In this document: positions 6,957-14,040 of the stretch, in pieces
Numbering within the stretch: position 1 is the stretch's first letter
Layout of the letters: the number at the start of each line of letters is the position of its first letter
Source: Thermoprotei archaeon
Lineage (GTDB): Archaea; Thermoproteota; Thermoprotei; QMSL01; B3-G16
Assembly: GCA_003649665.1 (NCBI GenBank)
Contig: QMSL01000012.1
Location: 1 to 15,288 of the forward strand
Length of the DNA stretch: 15,288 bases
Reading direction: 5' to 3'
Position numbers and translations under genes: made by a program
The notes under the pieces: generated by a model
The model's input: the letters and a program-made list of their open reading frames with translations, nothing else
Told to the model about the DNA's origin: nothing
The model's database searches: none

Positions 6957-9367
6957 TATTCTCCAGTTATCTTATAATAATATCTTAAGAGTGTTCTCGT
7001 TATTTCCTTAAGAGTGTTCATTACCGTTTGCGGAGGTACATTAAGGACTTCTGATGCAGACTTCCATCCTCTTGCCTGTAGAACCTTAGCTATTAAAACC
7101 AATTCCTCAAACTCACTTAGTCTAGGTCTATTGTTTTCATCATTGTAGAAATACGCTAATGCTAGTTCGCGTACACAATCTGCTACACATTCATATGTCA
7201 TTCCACCCCATGCATAAGAAGTCGCTCTATCGATTTGTGTCTCTGTTAATCTCGGCTGGTAATTCCTGAATATCGGAACTCCCCAAGTTGTTAAAAGGAG
7301 ACGGGCCACACGTGGCTCAAGGTCATCATATGGATCGGCTAGGGAGTTCAATAATCTCAGCCTAAACTCTCTATTTGCTTTCATTATTATATTACGCACT
7401 TCGTCGTTGAGAGGTTTTATTACGAGAACTGTATATTCTCCGCTTACGGGATTCCTATCAGGACTTATGTGAATGGGGATAAACTCGTTTTTTAACCAGA
7501 ATTTCAGTAGAGGCTCGTTTACTCCAAATCCAGCTCCAACCCATCCGTAATTCCTTCTTACAGCCTCCTTACATATCAAGTCTATGATCATACTACCTAA
7601 CCCCATGCTCATCGCATTAGGATGTGTTGCGATTCTCACTATACGCCATCCCGCATAATGCGCGAACCTATCATCTCTTAAATGTTTTAGGAATCTGTCA
7701 GGGATTATATTTCCATGGATCCAACCCCCTTTCTTTAAGTATTCTATCATGTCCTCAGGTATTGGGCCTTCTTCAGCGAGCTCTACAGCAGTTACTATTT
7801 TATTAGATGGAAGCCTTAACGCCCTAATGGTATGATGGGGGGCGTCGGCCATCATTGCAATATCATTGGGCCTATTTCGATAATGCGCTAATATGTATAT
7901 TCCTACAAATTGTCTTAGTTCATCCTCTCCATCACCTAAGAACCAGCGTTCTATATCTGGGACTATGTAATCGGCTACTCCTTTACTTATGTACTCATAA
8001 TCTTCCTTGGTAAGTGAGGCTGGTTCTGCATCTAGGAGAAGCGTATCGAAAAGCCAGCGCTCTATTGGATCGTTATCCGCATACCTTATTGGTTCGTGCA
8101 TTTCATATTCGAAGATTCTCGTATTCTTATCCTCCCGAATTCTCTTAAGAAACCTTATTGAGAATCCTCTTCCTGCTCCCTCATAGCCATGTATTGTAGA
8201 CGAGAAGATTATCCTATCAAAGCGTTGCCATATCCTATGTAGCATAGGAACTTGTAATCCTGCAGCTTCATCAACGGCTACTATGTCAGGTTTAGAATCA
8301 AGTAATTCCAGCGGTCGCATGTATGTTATGACTATGCCACGAGCTTTTATGCGCTCGATTACTCTTCTATGCTCGCTTACGTCAACCCTATATCCCATTA
8401 CCTCTAATGCACGTCTGGCAAGCATCATTAATGACTGCACATTCTCTAATGCAGGCGCAGTTACACCTATAAATGCACGTCCTTTCGCTTTGCGGATTTT
8501 ATGAGCAAGAATAGCAAGGCCTATACCTACTGCACAGCTTTTGCCACGGCCTCGATCGGCAGTTATTACAACTATGAGCTTCTCACCTTTTTCAGGTTTT
8601 CTAGATAGTTTCTCTATTATTTTGAGGACCTCCACCTGATCTTGAGTGAGTGATAACTTGTAGGCTTTTAGTAATGTCTCTCCCTTTTCTGGAAAGACTA
8701 ACGTTTTTCGCTTAAATGGAGGAAGAGCTACCTTGCCTGGCTCTTTAATTAGCCTATCACGATCGACATCATAAACAATTATTCCTGGATACTCGAGAAT
8801 CTTCTTAGTGAATCTTTTCTTAAAAATGTGCCTAACTTCATTAACTGGATGTTGAGGAGTAGAAAGCAATTCCTGAAACTCCGTTATTCGTTTATCCCAT
8901 TCATCAAACGGAGGAGTTAAAAGTATAGCAAGACCCCCTCCTCTAACTATGCCCATTAGCCTACCTACATCATTGGGTCTTAGATCATTAATTAAATCGA
9001 GAACTAAGAGATCATATGTAGTACCTAAAACCTGCTCGCTTTCTGCATAGCTAATGTCCTCGAGATCTAATGTGGGAAAGTCCTTAATTAATGATAAGAC
9101 GACTTTTAATCGCTCCTTTGCATCTTCATAATTTGGCTTTAGTGCGTAAAGAGCAGAGACCTTTTCTACTTTAAATGCCTTAGCTAATTTTTCCGCAATT
9201 CTCCTCAGGACTATTCCCGTCACAAAGCATAACTTAACGTTATCATTCCCCATTAAGACCAACATTCTTCTAGAATTCTGACGAATAGCTTCATCAATAC
9301 TTCGATCAAGGGATTTCAATACCACAGGGAGCTTACCCTTTTCAAGATTTATTCCAGGATGCTTCAT
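6956..9367 (-). CDS. tmcA: tRNA(Met) cytidine acetyltransferase TmcA
   Basis: TmcA makes N4-acetylcytidine in RNA using acetyl-CoA and ATP, by helicase-coupled acetyl transfer (the archaeal/bacterial counterpart of Nat10/Kre33). In order: an N-terminal DUF1726-type region (about 1-225); a helicase domain with Walker A ADRGRGKS (270-277), Walker B DEAA (366-369) and the STIHGYEGAGRGF motif (390-402); a GNAT domain with the acetyl-CoA loop around ATHPNAMSMGLGS (580-592) and GWVGAGFGVNEPLLKFW; and a C-terminal tRNA-binding region to 803. Length and all key motifs are normal. In thermophilic archaea ac4C is often abundant in tRNA and rRNA and rises with growth temperature. The ATG has GAGGGG 6 nt upstream. 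A nuclease gene lies 27 bp upstream in the same direction, and acylphosphatase overlaps its stop by one base. Confidence 0.97.
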   Translation of the reverse strand: MKHPGINLEKGKLPVVLKSLDRSIDEAIRQNSRRMLVLMGNDNVKLCFVTGIVLRRIAEKLAKAFKVEKVSALYALKPNYEDAKERLKVVLSLIKDFPTLDLEDISYAESEQVLGTTYDLLVLDLINDLRPNDVGRLMGIVRGGGLAILLTPPFDEWDKRITEFQELLSTPQHPVNEVRHIFKKRFTKKILEYPGIIVYDVDRDRLIKEPGKVALPPFKRKTLVFPEKGETLLKAYKLSLTQDQVEVLKIIEKLSRKPEKGEKLIVVITADRGRGKSCAVGIGLAILAHKIRKAKGRAFIGVTAPALENVQSLMMLARRALEVMGYRVDVSEHRRVIERIKARGIVITYMRPLELLDSKPDIVAVDEAAGLQVPMLHRIWQRFDRIIFSSTIHGYEGAGRGFSIRFLKRIREDKNTRIFEYEMHEPIRYADNDPIERWLFDTLLLDAEPASLTKEDYEYISKGVADYIVPDIERWFLGDGEDELRQFVGIYILAHYRNRPNDIAMMADAPHHTIRALRLPSNKIVTAVELAEEGPIPEDMIEYLKKGGWIHGNIIPDRFLKHLRDDRFAHYAGWRIVRIATHPNAMSMGLGSMIIDLICKEAVRRNYGWVGAGFGVNEPLLKFWLKNEFIPIHISPDRNPVSGEYTVLVIKPLNDEVRNIIMKANREFRLRLLNSLADPYDDLEPRVARLLLTTWGVPIFRNYQPRLTETQIDRATSYAWGGMTYECVADCVRELALAYFYNDENNRPRLSEFEELVLIAKVLQARGWKSASEVLNVPPQTVMNTLKEITRTLLRYYYKITGE

Positions 9368-9394
9368 TAGCTACCCCTCATCTCACCTTTATTT

Positions 9395-10114
9395 CTACTT
9401 CATATGTTTTAACCATGGGGGATCATCCTCATGTATCCTTACGTGAAGATATGAGATTGAATCACTCCAGGCATCAAGGGATTGAAGGAAGCTATTGAGC
9501 TTAAATATTGGCACTATAGGTAATCCTTCACACATTGATATAGGTTCCTCATGCAATGTCACGATTATAGGATATAAAAAAGCATAACGCCATGAGCTTA
9601 AACCATATTTCCTTGGATTGTGTTTTATTACTTCGCCAAAGGCCATTACTCTCTCCTTATGTACGATACTTGCCTTCTTCAATTGGCTTCTCTTGCCTTT
9701 ACGTAATCCCCAATGTTTGCAGTCTATACAGACTATTCTGGGTTTTTTGAATGCTACAATATCGATTTCATAGCGCCTATTGTTATAGGTAAAGACGACG
9801 TTTCTTAAGACATCATATTCGTTCGCCTCAAAGCATAGGGCTGAGAATTGTTCAAAATCACGCCAATCGAGATACCTAGCCACTTTTTCTATGTCAAGAC
9901 CATGACGTATACCATGAAGAGCTAAAGAGATACGATCATGAATTATTACGAGATTATCGTTAATTACTGTTAATACTCCGCGTTCCTCTAAAGCTTTCAA
10001 ATTCTCGAGGACGACATGTCTTATGGTATTAGCCTCACGGGAAATATCATCAATTGTAGTCGCTATTGCAGAGCCTCCAGAGAGCTTCAGTAGAGCCTCT
10101 ACTATATTCCTCAT
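9395..10114 (-). CDS. Winged-helix plus Mrr-like PD-(D/E)xK nuclease
   Basis: This 239-aa protein has two parts. Residues 1-60 look like a winged helix-turn-helix (helix, TIDDISREANTIRHVV recognition region, then a beta wing with VINDNLVII). Residues 80-190 carry a restriction-endonuclease-like core: helix glutamate E88 in WRDFEQFSALC, then EID with D118, then the D131-x-K133 pair in IVCIDCKHW, the arrangement of Mrr/Hjc-type PD-(D/E)xK nucleases. The rest (190-239) is a mixed C-terminal part. It should bind and cut DNA or another nucleic acid. I know this only as an archaeal restriction-endonuclease-like protein without an assigned role. No methyltransferase or specificity subunit is nearby, so a classical restriction system is unlikely. 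It opens the TmcA cluster. The ATG is preceded by GGATGAG, with a TATA-like box about 25-35 nt upstream. Confidence 0.8.
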   Translation of the reverse strand: MRNIVEALLKLSGGSAIATTIDDISREANTIRHVVLENLKALEERGVLTVINDNLVIIHDRISLALHGIRHGLDIEKVARYLDWRDFEQFSALCFEANEYDVLRNVVFTYNNRRYEIDIVAFKKPRIVCIDCKHWGLRKGKRSQLKKASIVHKERVMAFGEVIKHNPRKYGLSSWRYAFLYPIIVTLHEEPISMCEGLPIVPIFKLNSFLQSLDAWSDSISYLHVRIHEDDPPWLKHMK

Positions 10115-10138
10115 TGTCTCATCCAGAGATCTATTTTG

Positions 10139-10149
10139 TATTTAAGCTA
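10139..10149 (-). promoter_or_regulatory. Probable proximal promoter of the nuclease-tmcA cluster
   Basis: The minus strand reads TAGCTTAAATA, a TATA-like element 25-35 nt before the nuclease ATG at 10114. This would give a leaderless or nearly leaderless mRNA, though a GGATGAG ribosome site is also present. The same 11 bases recur at 10224-10234. Confidence 0.42.
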
Positions 10150-10223
10150 GACGGTACTTATTGACTACGATTGATACTAGCTATTCCTTAAGACACTATG
10201 GATTATCAATAGGAACTTAGAGC

Positions 10224-10234
10224 TATTTAAGCTA
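10224..10234 (-). promoter_or_regulatory. Second copy of the TAGCTTAAATA promoter-like element
   Basis: This is an exact 11-base copy of the element at 10139-10149, in the same orientation, 85 bp farther upstream and just after the Yip1-like stop. It could be a distal promoter giving a leader of about 85-90 nt. Apart from these two elements and a short CTACGTAG palindrome near 10244-10251, I see nothing in the 137-bp gap (10115-10251). Confidence 0.28.
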
Positions 10235-10251
10235 CATTTCATACTACGTAG

Positions 10252-10995
10252 CTATATCCACCTGATGAATGTTGAGATAATGAGAGCTACTATCCCTATA
10301 GGTATTGCTTTTTTTAGTGAAAGCCCACATGCGCCATATGCCGTTATTATGAATAGGGCAAGCATCCATATCTGTAATAGGTATGAAAGGAAATTACTGA
10401 TCAAAGCATAAGGCCATCCAGCATAACTAGATATCGCTGAATTGATAATAGACATAACCTCTTTCATACTCATGCCTGGAGATAGCCCTACTTTAACCGT
10501 TACTATGCCACCCTTAGTAGCCATTATAATATTGAAAATCCGTAATATCTCAACTACCGCCTTTATGGTAGCAGTATAACCAATAGCGCTTGCAACGGCT
10601 TTTAGAGTAGTGACCCCCTTTAAGAATGATGAAATAAGGTAAATTATGATAGTGATCATAAGCCAACCCATTAAGGTAGTTATGCTCGTCATAGCTAAGG
10701 CTAATAATACCCTACGCTTATAAATGCCGCCACCAATTACTCCTATGGTCTCTCCACTTGTAGCATTGTAGTATATTATCCTAACTTTACTTGAGAATAT
10801 GGTACTAGATAGCGTCATTATAAGTATACACAAGAGTAAAGCGAGAAGTGCGCCAGATAGCTCAGGTTCTCTCGCGATTTCGCTCATAAGCTCGAAAGGA
10901 GTATAAATTACCATTGCAATTCTCCTTAAGGCTGTTTTTATCCGGTAGCCAGGGCCACGTGGAATTTCAATAACTATATACTCCTCACTGCTCAT
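10252..10995 (-). CDS. Yip1-domain-like multi-spanning membrane protein
   Basis: This is a 247-aa integral membrane protein with about five hydrophobic helices (roughly 46-66, 97-123, 132-156, 198-223, 230-246). It has a short cytosolic N-terminus and a polar loop at 67-95 containing a glycine run. The pre-helix segment with TPFELMSEIAREPELSGALL matches the opening of Yip1-domain proteins, in which a conserved Pro and Glu precede the first helix; the five-helix layout also fits. Archaeal members have no assigned function. Translation appears coupled to the MBL nuclease upstream: the AGGTGA ribosome site (11000-11005) includes that gene's TGA stop and lies 4 nt before this ATG. The two may share a transcript, although no functional link is evident. 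Confidence 0.7.
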   Translation of the reverse strand: MSSEEYIVIEIPRGPGYRIKTALRRIAMVIYTPFELMSEIAREPELSGALLALLLCILIMTLSSTIFSSKVRIIYYNATSGETIGVIGGGIYKRRVLLALAMTSITTLMGWLMITIIIYLISSFLKGVTTLKAVASAIGYTATIKAVVEILRIFNIIMATKGGIVTVKVGLSPGMSMKEVMSIINSAISSYAGWPYALISNFLSYLLQIWMLALFIITAYGACGLSLKKAIPIGIVALIISTFIRWI

Positions 10996-10999
10996 AATA

Positions 11000-11005
11000 T
11001 CACCT
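11000..11005 (-). promoter_or_regulatory. Shine-Dalgarno site overlapping the upstream stop codon
   Basis: AGGTGA on the minus strand contains the TGA stop of the MBL nuclease and lies 4 nt before the ATG of the Yip1-like gene, the geometry expected for coupled translation. Confidence 0.6.
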
Positions 11006-11995
11006 GGGTAAGGATATGGCAGTTAAGTTAAGTCTTTTACGAACTTCTTTAGCAAAGATTGGGGCACAACTACTGCGCGTGGAGTCTACTATGACTATCT
11101 TTGGACTACATGAGGTTATGTATTCAAGTAGTTGATTAAAGTCAGCATGATCACTAAATGCCACAATATACTCCTTAGATGCTATCTTTTTCATTGGCTT
11201 ATTGAATAACCATCCCGAAAGATATATCCTAATGCCACGTCCTTGCCTACGACTCATTATGTGGTCAAAGAATATGTAATGACCATAAGCTTCTATTTCC
11301 CTTCCCTCGAGGCTATTTAGCGGCCATATGTCATATATGTTCATCCCATGCCTTCTAACTACCTGAGAGACTAAATACACTCTTTTACTAGCTAGAAAAG
11401 GTACTTCAGGGAACTCTTTTCTCAATAGTTCCATAACCTCCTGGAGTTTACCGTGGTAGCCAAGTATAGTAACAGGGCCTACTCTTAGGCTCCTTCTAAC
11501 GAGATCGAAGAGCGTCTGCTTTATTATTTCGGGTGGTGGACGCACATAGTTAGGCATACCATATGTTGCCTCAGTCACTAATATATCGACATCTAATGGA
11601 GGAGTGCCAGGAAGTTTAAAGTCTCCAGTATATCCTATAGTAATACCATCAGGGGATTCAAGAAAGACCTGAGCTGCACCTGGTATGTGTCTAGCCCTTT
11701 TGAGTACTATAATGTAGTCGTTTATATTAAAGGGAATATCATAGCTTAAACCTATCTTCCTACGTATTTTAATTCCCTTGAGTACTGTTATTAGATCGAA
11801 CGTTACAGGAGTTGAGATCACATAACGACAAAATCTAACGCTTTTAGAGAGATCAATTATGTGGTCGGAATGAGCATGAGTAATAACTCTTAAAATAGCA
11901 TTATGGCTGTGACCATCACATGCTAATATATTGTCCATTACGATAGCTCCATTGGGCATTATCCTTACTCGATTCAACGTTTCCTTAAGTGTCAT
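11000..11995 (-). CDS. SNM1/Artemis-like metallo-beta-lactamase nuclease
   Basis: This MBL-fold protein of about 331 aa resembles the nucleic-acid-processing (beta-CASP-like) branch. It has the metal motif THAHSDH near 41-47, a lone histidine in RARHIPGAAQVFLE, the metal aspartate in GYTGDFK (near 127), TEATYG as the acidic motif A, and FSDHADF near 282-288 as the histidine motif B. The place where RNA-acting members usually have the motif C histidine reads PKIVIVDST instead, so it looks more like DNA-acting SNM1/Artemis or ligase-associated exonucleases than RNA-type CPSF enzymes. It probably degrades or repairs DNA ends; the exact substrate is unknown. I choose the ATG at 11995, since AGGGAG (12001-12006) ends 5 nt before it; a GTG at 12001 overlaps that site. 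It starts a two-gene unit with the Yip1-like gene. Confidence 0.83.
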   Translation of the reverse strand: MTLKETLNRVRIMPNGAIVMDNILACDGHSHNAILRVITHAHSDHIIDLSKSVRFCRYVISTPVTFDLITVLKGIKIRRKIGLSYDIPFNINDYIIVLKRARHIPGAAQVFLESPDGITIGYTGDFKLPGTPPLDVDILVTEATYGMPNYVRPPPEIIKQTLFDLVRRSLRVGPVTILGYHGKLQEVMELLRKEFPEVPFLASKRVYLVSQVVRRHGMNIYDIWPLNSLEGREIEAYGHYIFFDHIMSRRQGRGIRIYLSGWLFNKPMKKIASKEYIVAFSDHADFNQLLEYITSCSPKIVIVDSTRSSCAPIFAKEVRKRLNLTAISLPR

Positions 11996-12017
11996 GAACA
12001 CTCCCTAAACTACATCT

Positions 12018-12030
12018 AATAAAATAAATA
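12018..12030 (-). promoter_or_regulatory. AT-rich promoter candidate for the MBL nuclease
   Basis: The minus strand reads TATTTATTTTATT, about 23-35 nt before the ATG at 11995. It is the only TATA-like element in the right place in the 142-bp divergent gap (11996-12138). The exact box cannot be fixed by eye because the stretch is uniformly AT. Confidence 0.3.
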
Positions 12031-12108
12031 CCATAAGTGCTAATATAACTATGTCTTAGATATCTAACTTGCTTACAGTTTATCGTACCATGAGAATTGA
12101 ACACATAA

Positions 12109-12117
12109 CTTAAATTC
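12109..12117 (+). promoter_or_regulatory. TATA-like box for the isomerase-like gene (leaderless)
   Basis: The plus strand reads ACTTAAATT, 22-30 nt before the ATG at 12139. No purine-rich ribosome site lies between the box and the ATG. Together these indicate a leaderless mRNA, common in thermophilic archaea for first genes of a unit. Confidence 0.42.
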
Positions 12118-12138
12118 CTATAGAATGCTTATTTCTTA

Positions 12139-13053
12139 ATGATGAAGATAGGATGTGCTTGGCTATATGCTATAACGAAGTATGGCTACCCTCCCAGTAT
12201 TGAGGACACATTTAACGCAATAAGGGACATGGCTAAGTTAGGCTTTAAATATATTGAGATAGAGGGTTTAGCTTACGATAACTTAAAAGAAGTAATTGAG
12301 AGACGAAAGGAAATAAAGGAACTTGCCGACTCCTTAGGGCTTAAGTTCATGAACTTCTGCCCTATAATTCACGATATAGTTAGCGTAGATCCATCTAAAA
12401 GCGAAAAAGCACTTAAGTACTTCGAGAAGGCGTGTGAACTAGCAGTATACTTAGGATCTGATATGATACAATTGGATTCATTCACTCCCCCTCTTGAGTT
12501 CGTAGGTGAAGTTCCATATAAGGAAGCAATAAGTTTCGGGTTGCAGATAAGAGTGAGAATACCTCCAGAATTCTCCTGGAAGAAGTTCTGGGATAACTTA
12601 GTTAACAACTTTAGGAAAGCTGCAAAGATAGCTGCAGACCATGGCTTAAAGTTATTAATGGAGCCTAGAGTAGGCGAAACAGTAAGTAACACAGATGCCA
12701 TGTTAAGACTAATTGATGCCGTTGGAATGGACAATTTCGGCGCCGTCCTTGATACAGGACATCTACATGCACAGAAGGAGATACTTCCACTTTCAGCCCT
12801 TAAGCTAGGTGATAAGCTCTTCTATGTTCACGTATCCGATAATGATGGTAGGGACAACTATCATCTAGGACTAGGTAAGGGAACTATCGATTGGGAAGGA
12901 CTATTTCTAGTATTGAAGAGAATAGGCTTCAACGGATTTATCGCAATAGACGTAGGTGGAAGTGGTTTTAAGGGGGACATAGATGCAGAAGTCCTTCAAA
13001 GTAAGAGATTCTTAGAGGATCTCATGAGAAGACTTGACATACCAGTAGAGTAG
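12139..13053 (+). CDS. Sugar-phosphate isomerase/epimerase-like TIM-barrel protein
   Basis: This 304-aa protein belongs to the xylose-isomerase-like TIM-barrel superfamily (IolE/hydroxypyruvate isomerase/tagatose epimerase type). Visible barrel strands carry likely metal ligands: E175 in LLMEPRVGE, D205 and H208 in AVLDTGHLHA, and H231 in FYVHVSDNDGRDNYH, followed by HLGLGKGTIDW, typical of this superfamily. The last strand ends IAIDVGG, with D271 where a Glu is more usual. It should catalyse aldose-ketose isomerisation or C3 epimerisation of a free or phosphorylated sugar; the substrate cannot be read from sequence. Tandem ATG codons open the gene with no ribosome site, and a TATA-like box lies about 25 nt upstream. 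It ends exactly where the opposing phosphatase gene ends (stop codons adjacent). A beta-galactosidase-like gene nearby suggests sugar use. Confidence 0.88.
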   Translation: MMKIGCAWLYAITKYGYPPSIEDTFNAIRDMAKLGFKYIEIEGLAYDNLKEVIERRKEIKELADSLGLKFMNFCPIIHDIVSVDPSKSEKALKYFEKACELAVYLGSDMIQLDSFTPPLEFVGEVPYKEAISFGLQIRVRIPPEFSWKKFWDNLVNNFRKAAKIAADHGLKLLMEPRVGETVSNTDAMLRLIDAVGMDNFGAVLDTGHLHAQKEILPLSALKLGDKLFYVHVSDNDGRDNYHLGLGKGTIDWEGLFLVLKRIGFNGFIAIDVGGSGFKGDIDAEVLQSKRFLEDLMRRLDIPVE

Positions 13054-13956
13054 CTATCTAGAAAAGGCCTTATAGATATTTTTCCACAGCTTCTCTTCTA
13101 GTTCGTCGAGTGCATCATATGCTATCAGGGTTATATTAGGCATACCTCTTATCATCGATGAGATCCTACTTCCTCTCTTATACGTTGCTATAATCTTCTT
13201 TCCCCTCATATATGCATACATTATCTCCATACCGACGCCATGACTTGGCTTACTTACATCCGCTATTAGGATATCGGATTTTTCTAATGCTGAGATATCG
13301 CGTTTAAACACATCGCTTGGCGTATATACTTTTTCCTCTCCTATCTCTCCTGCCACCCATTTCGATACTACATCAACACCACATCTCTCAACCATACTGA
13401 CGTATCTCTTATTGAATTCTAGGCTTTCGGCATGAACTATTGGCAACGCAACATACGCTCTTAGGGGTTTTCCTAATAACCTTACGAGTTTACGCAGTGC
13501 ATCGTTAAAATCCCTTATATCCTCTCCGTAAATCATATTGAGTACATCTGGGAATTCCTTTTTCACTCTTCTATGCATTTCGGGATTGTCATCTATAAAG
13601 ACCACGTTGCTACTCTTCATATTAAGCTCATTAAGTATCTTTCTTAACATTAACGCCTTATCAGGATGAGGTTCCACTACAATCATATCAAAATAGTCGC
13701 GCAAATTGAACATATCTATAAGCCTTAAGACATTGCTTGGTTCGTTCCAGCTTGCGATAGCAATCTTATGCCCCTTTATCTTTAAGTATCTAAGGAATCG
13801 TAAGATACCGTTGTTTAGCCTTATTCGTTCACCCCTAGAATCAACAATTTCCTCAGTAGAGATCCTAGTGAAAGGGGGTTTTAATATTGTAGCATCATGA
13901 TGATTCCATATAGTTCTATCGCAGTCTAATACGATTAGCATCTTCCTAATACCCAT
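13054..13956 (-). CDS. Fusion: MDP-1-type HAD phosphatase + DNPH1/deoxyribosyltransferase-like domain
   Basis: Two enzyme domains lie in one 300-aa frame. Residues 5-160 are a HAD phosphatase of the magnesium-dependent phosphatase-1 type: nucleophile and acid D11/D13 in VLDCDRTIW, S69-W-N71 in ASWNEP, K100, and the acidic pair D122/D123 in FIDDNPEMH. Residues 165-295 resemble nucleoside 2-deoxyribosyltransferase/DNPH1 proteins: a first strand RAYVALPIV, then DISALEKSDILIADVS with D233, then S238-H-G-V-G-M-E244, where E244 is the expected nucleophile. DNPH1-type enzymes cut the N-glycosidic bond of deoxynucleoside monophosphates. The fusion suggests sequential action on nucleotide or sugar-phosphate damage, but that is inference. 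The linker (150-165) is short, and I see no stop or frameshift. The ATG has a TATA-like CTTTTAAG 25-32 nt upstream. Confidence 0.85.
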   Translation of the reverse strand: MGIRKMLIVLDCDRTIWNHHDATILKPPFTRISTEEIVDSRGERIRLNNGILRFLRYLKIKGHKIAIASWNEPSNVLRLIDMFNLRDYFDMIVVEPHPDKALMLRKILNELNMKSSNVVFIDDNPEMHRRVKKEFPDVLNMIYGEDIRDFNDALRKLVRLLGKPLRAYVALPIVHAESLEFNKRYVSMVERCGVDVVSKWVAGEIGEEKVYTPSDVFKRDISALEKSDILIADVSKPSHGVGMEIMYAYMRGKKIIATYKRGSRISSMIRGMPNITLIAYDALDELEEKLWKNIYKAFSR

Positions 13957-13980
13957 TATACATTATCCCTCAACTTAGAT

Positions 13981-13988
13981 CTTAAAAG
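13981..13988 (-). promoter_or_regulatory. TATA-like box for the phosphatase/N-hydrolase fusion
   Basis: The minus strand reads CTTTTAAG, 25-32 nt before the ATG at 13956. This suits a leaderless or short-leader mRNA and implies a unit separate from the glycoside hydrolase gene 82 bp upstream. Confidence 0.35.
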
Positions 13989-14011
13989 CTTCTTTATTAG
14001 TTGTAACGCTA

Positions 14012-14040
14012 GTAGGAAATAATGATTGTAGGTAATGATT
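14012..14040. repeat. Imperfect short tandem repeat after the glycoside hydrolase gene
   Basis: On the plus strand GTAGG...TAATGATT occurs twice back to back: GTAGG at 14012-14016 and 14028-14032, TAATGATT at 14020-14027 and 14033-14040. The second copy touches the stop codon of the glycoside hydrolase gene. It may be a chance repeat, a protein-binding site or part of a transcript end. Confidence 0.4.

Noticed and set aside
5624..10114. A restriction-modification or defence island around the two nucleases
   Set aside because: There is no DNA methyltransferase, specificity subunit, helicase of defence type, integrase or transposase in the interval, and the intervening genes are housekeeping-like.
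10231..10252. Inverted repeat GCTAC...GTAGC after the Yip1-like gene as an intrinsic terminator
   Set aside because: The arms are only five bases, the loop is long, and no T-tract follows on the minus strand at the right distance.
12369..12734. A 121-codon open frame on the minus strand inside the isomerase-like gene
   Set aside because: It is fully antisense to a well-supported enzyme gene, with no recognisable domain, and its length is explained by the codon bias of the real gene.
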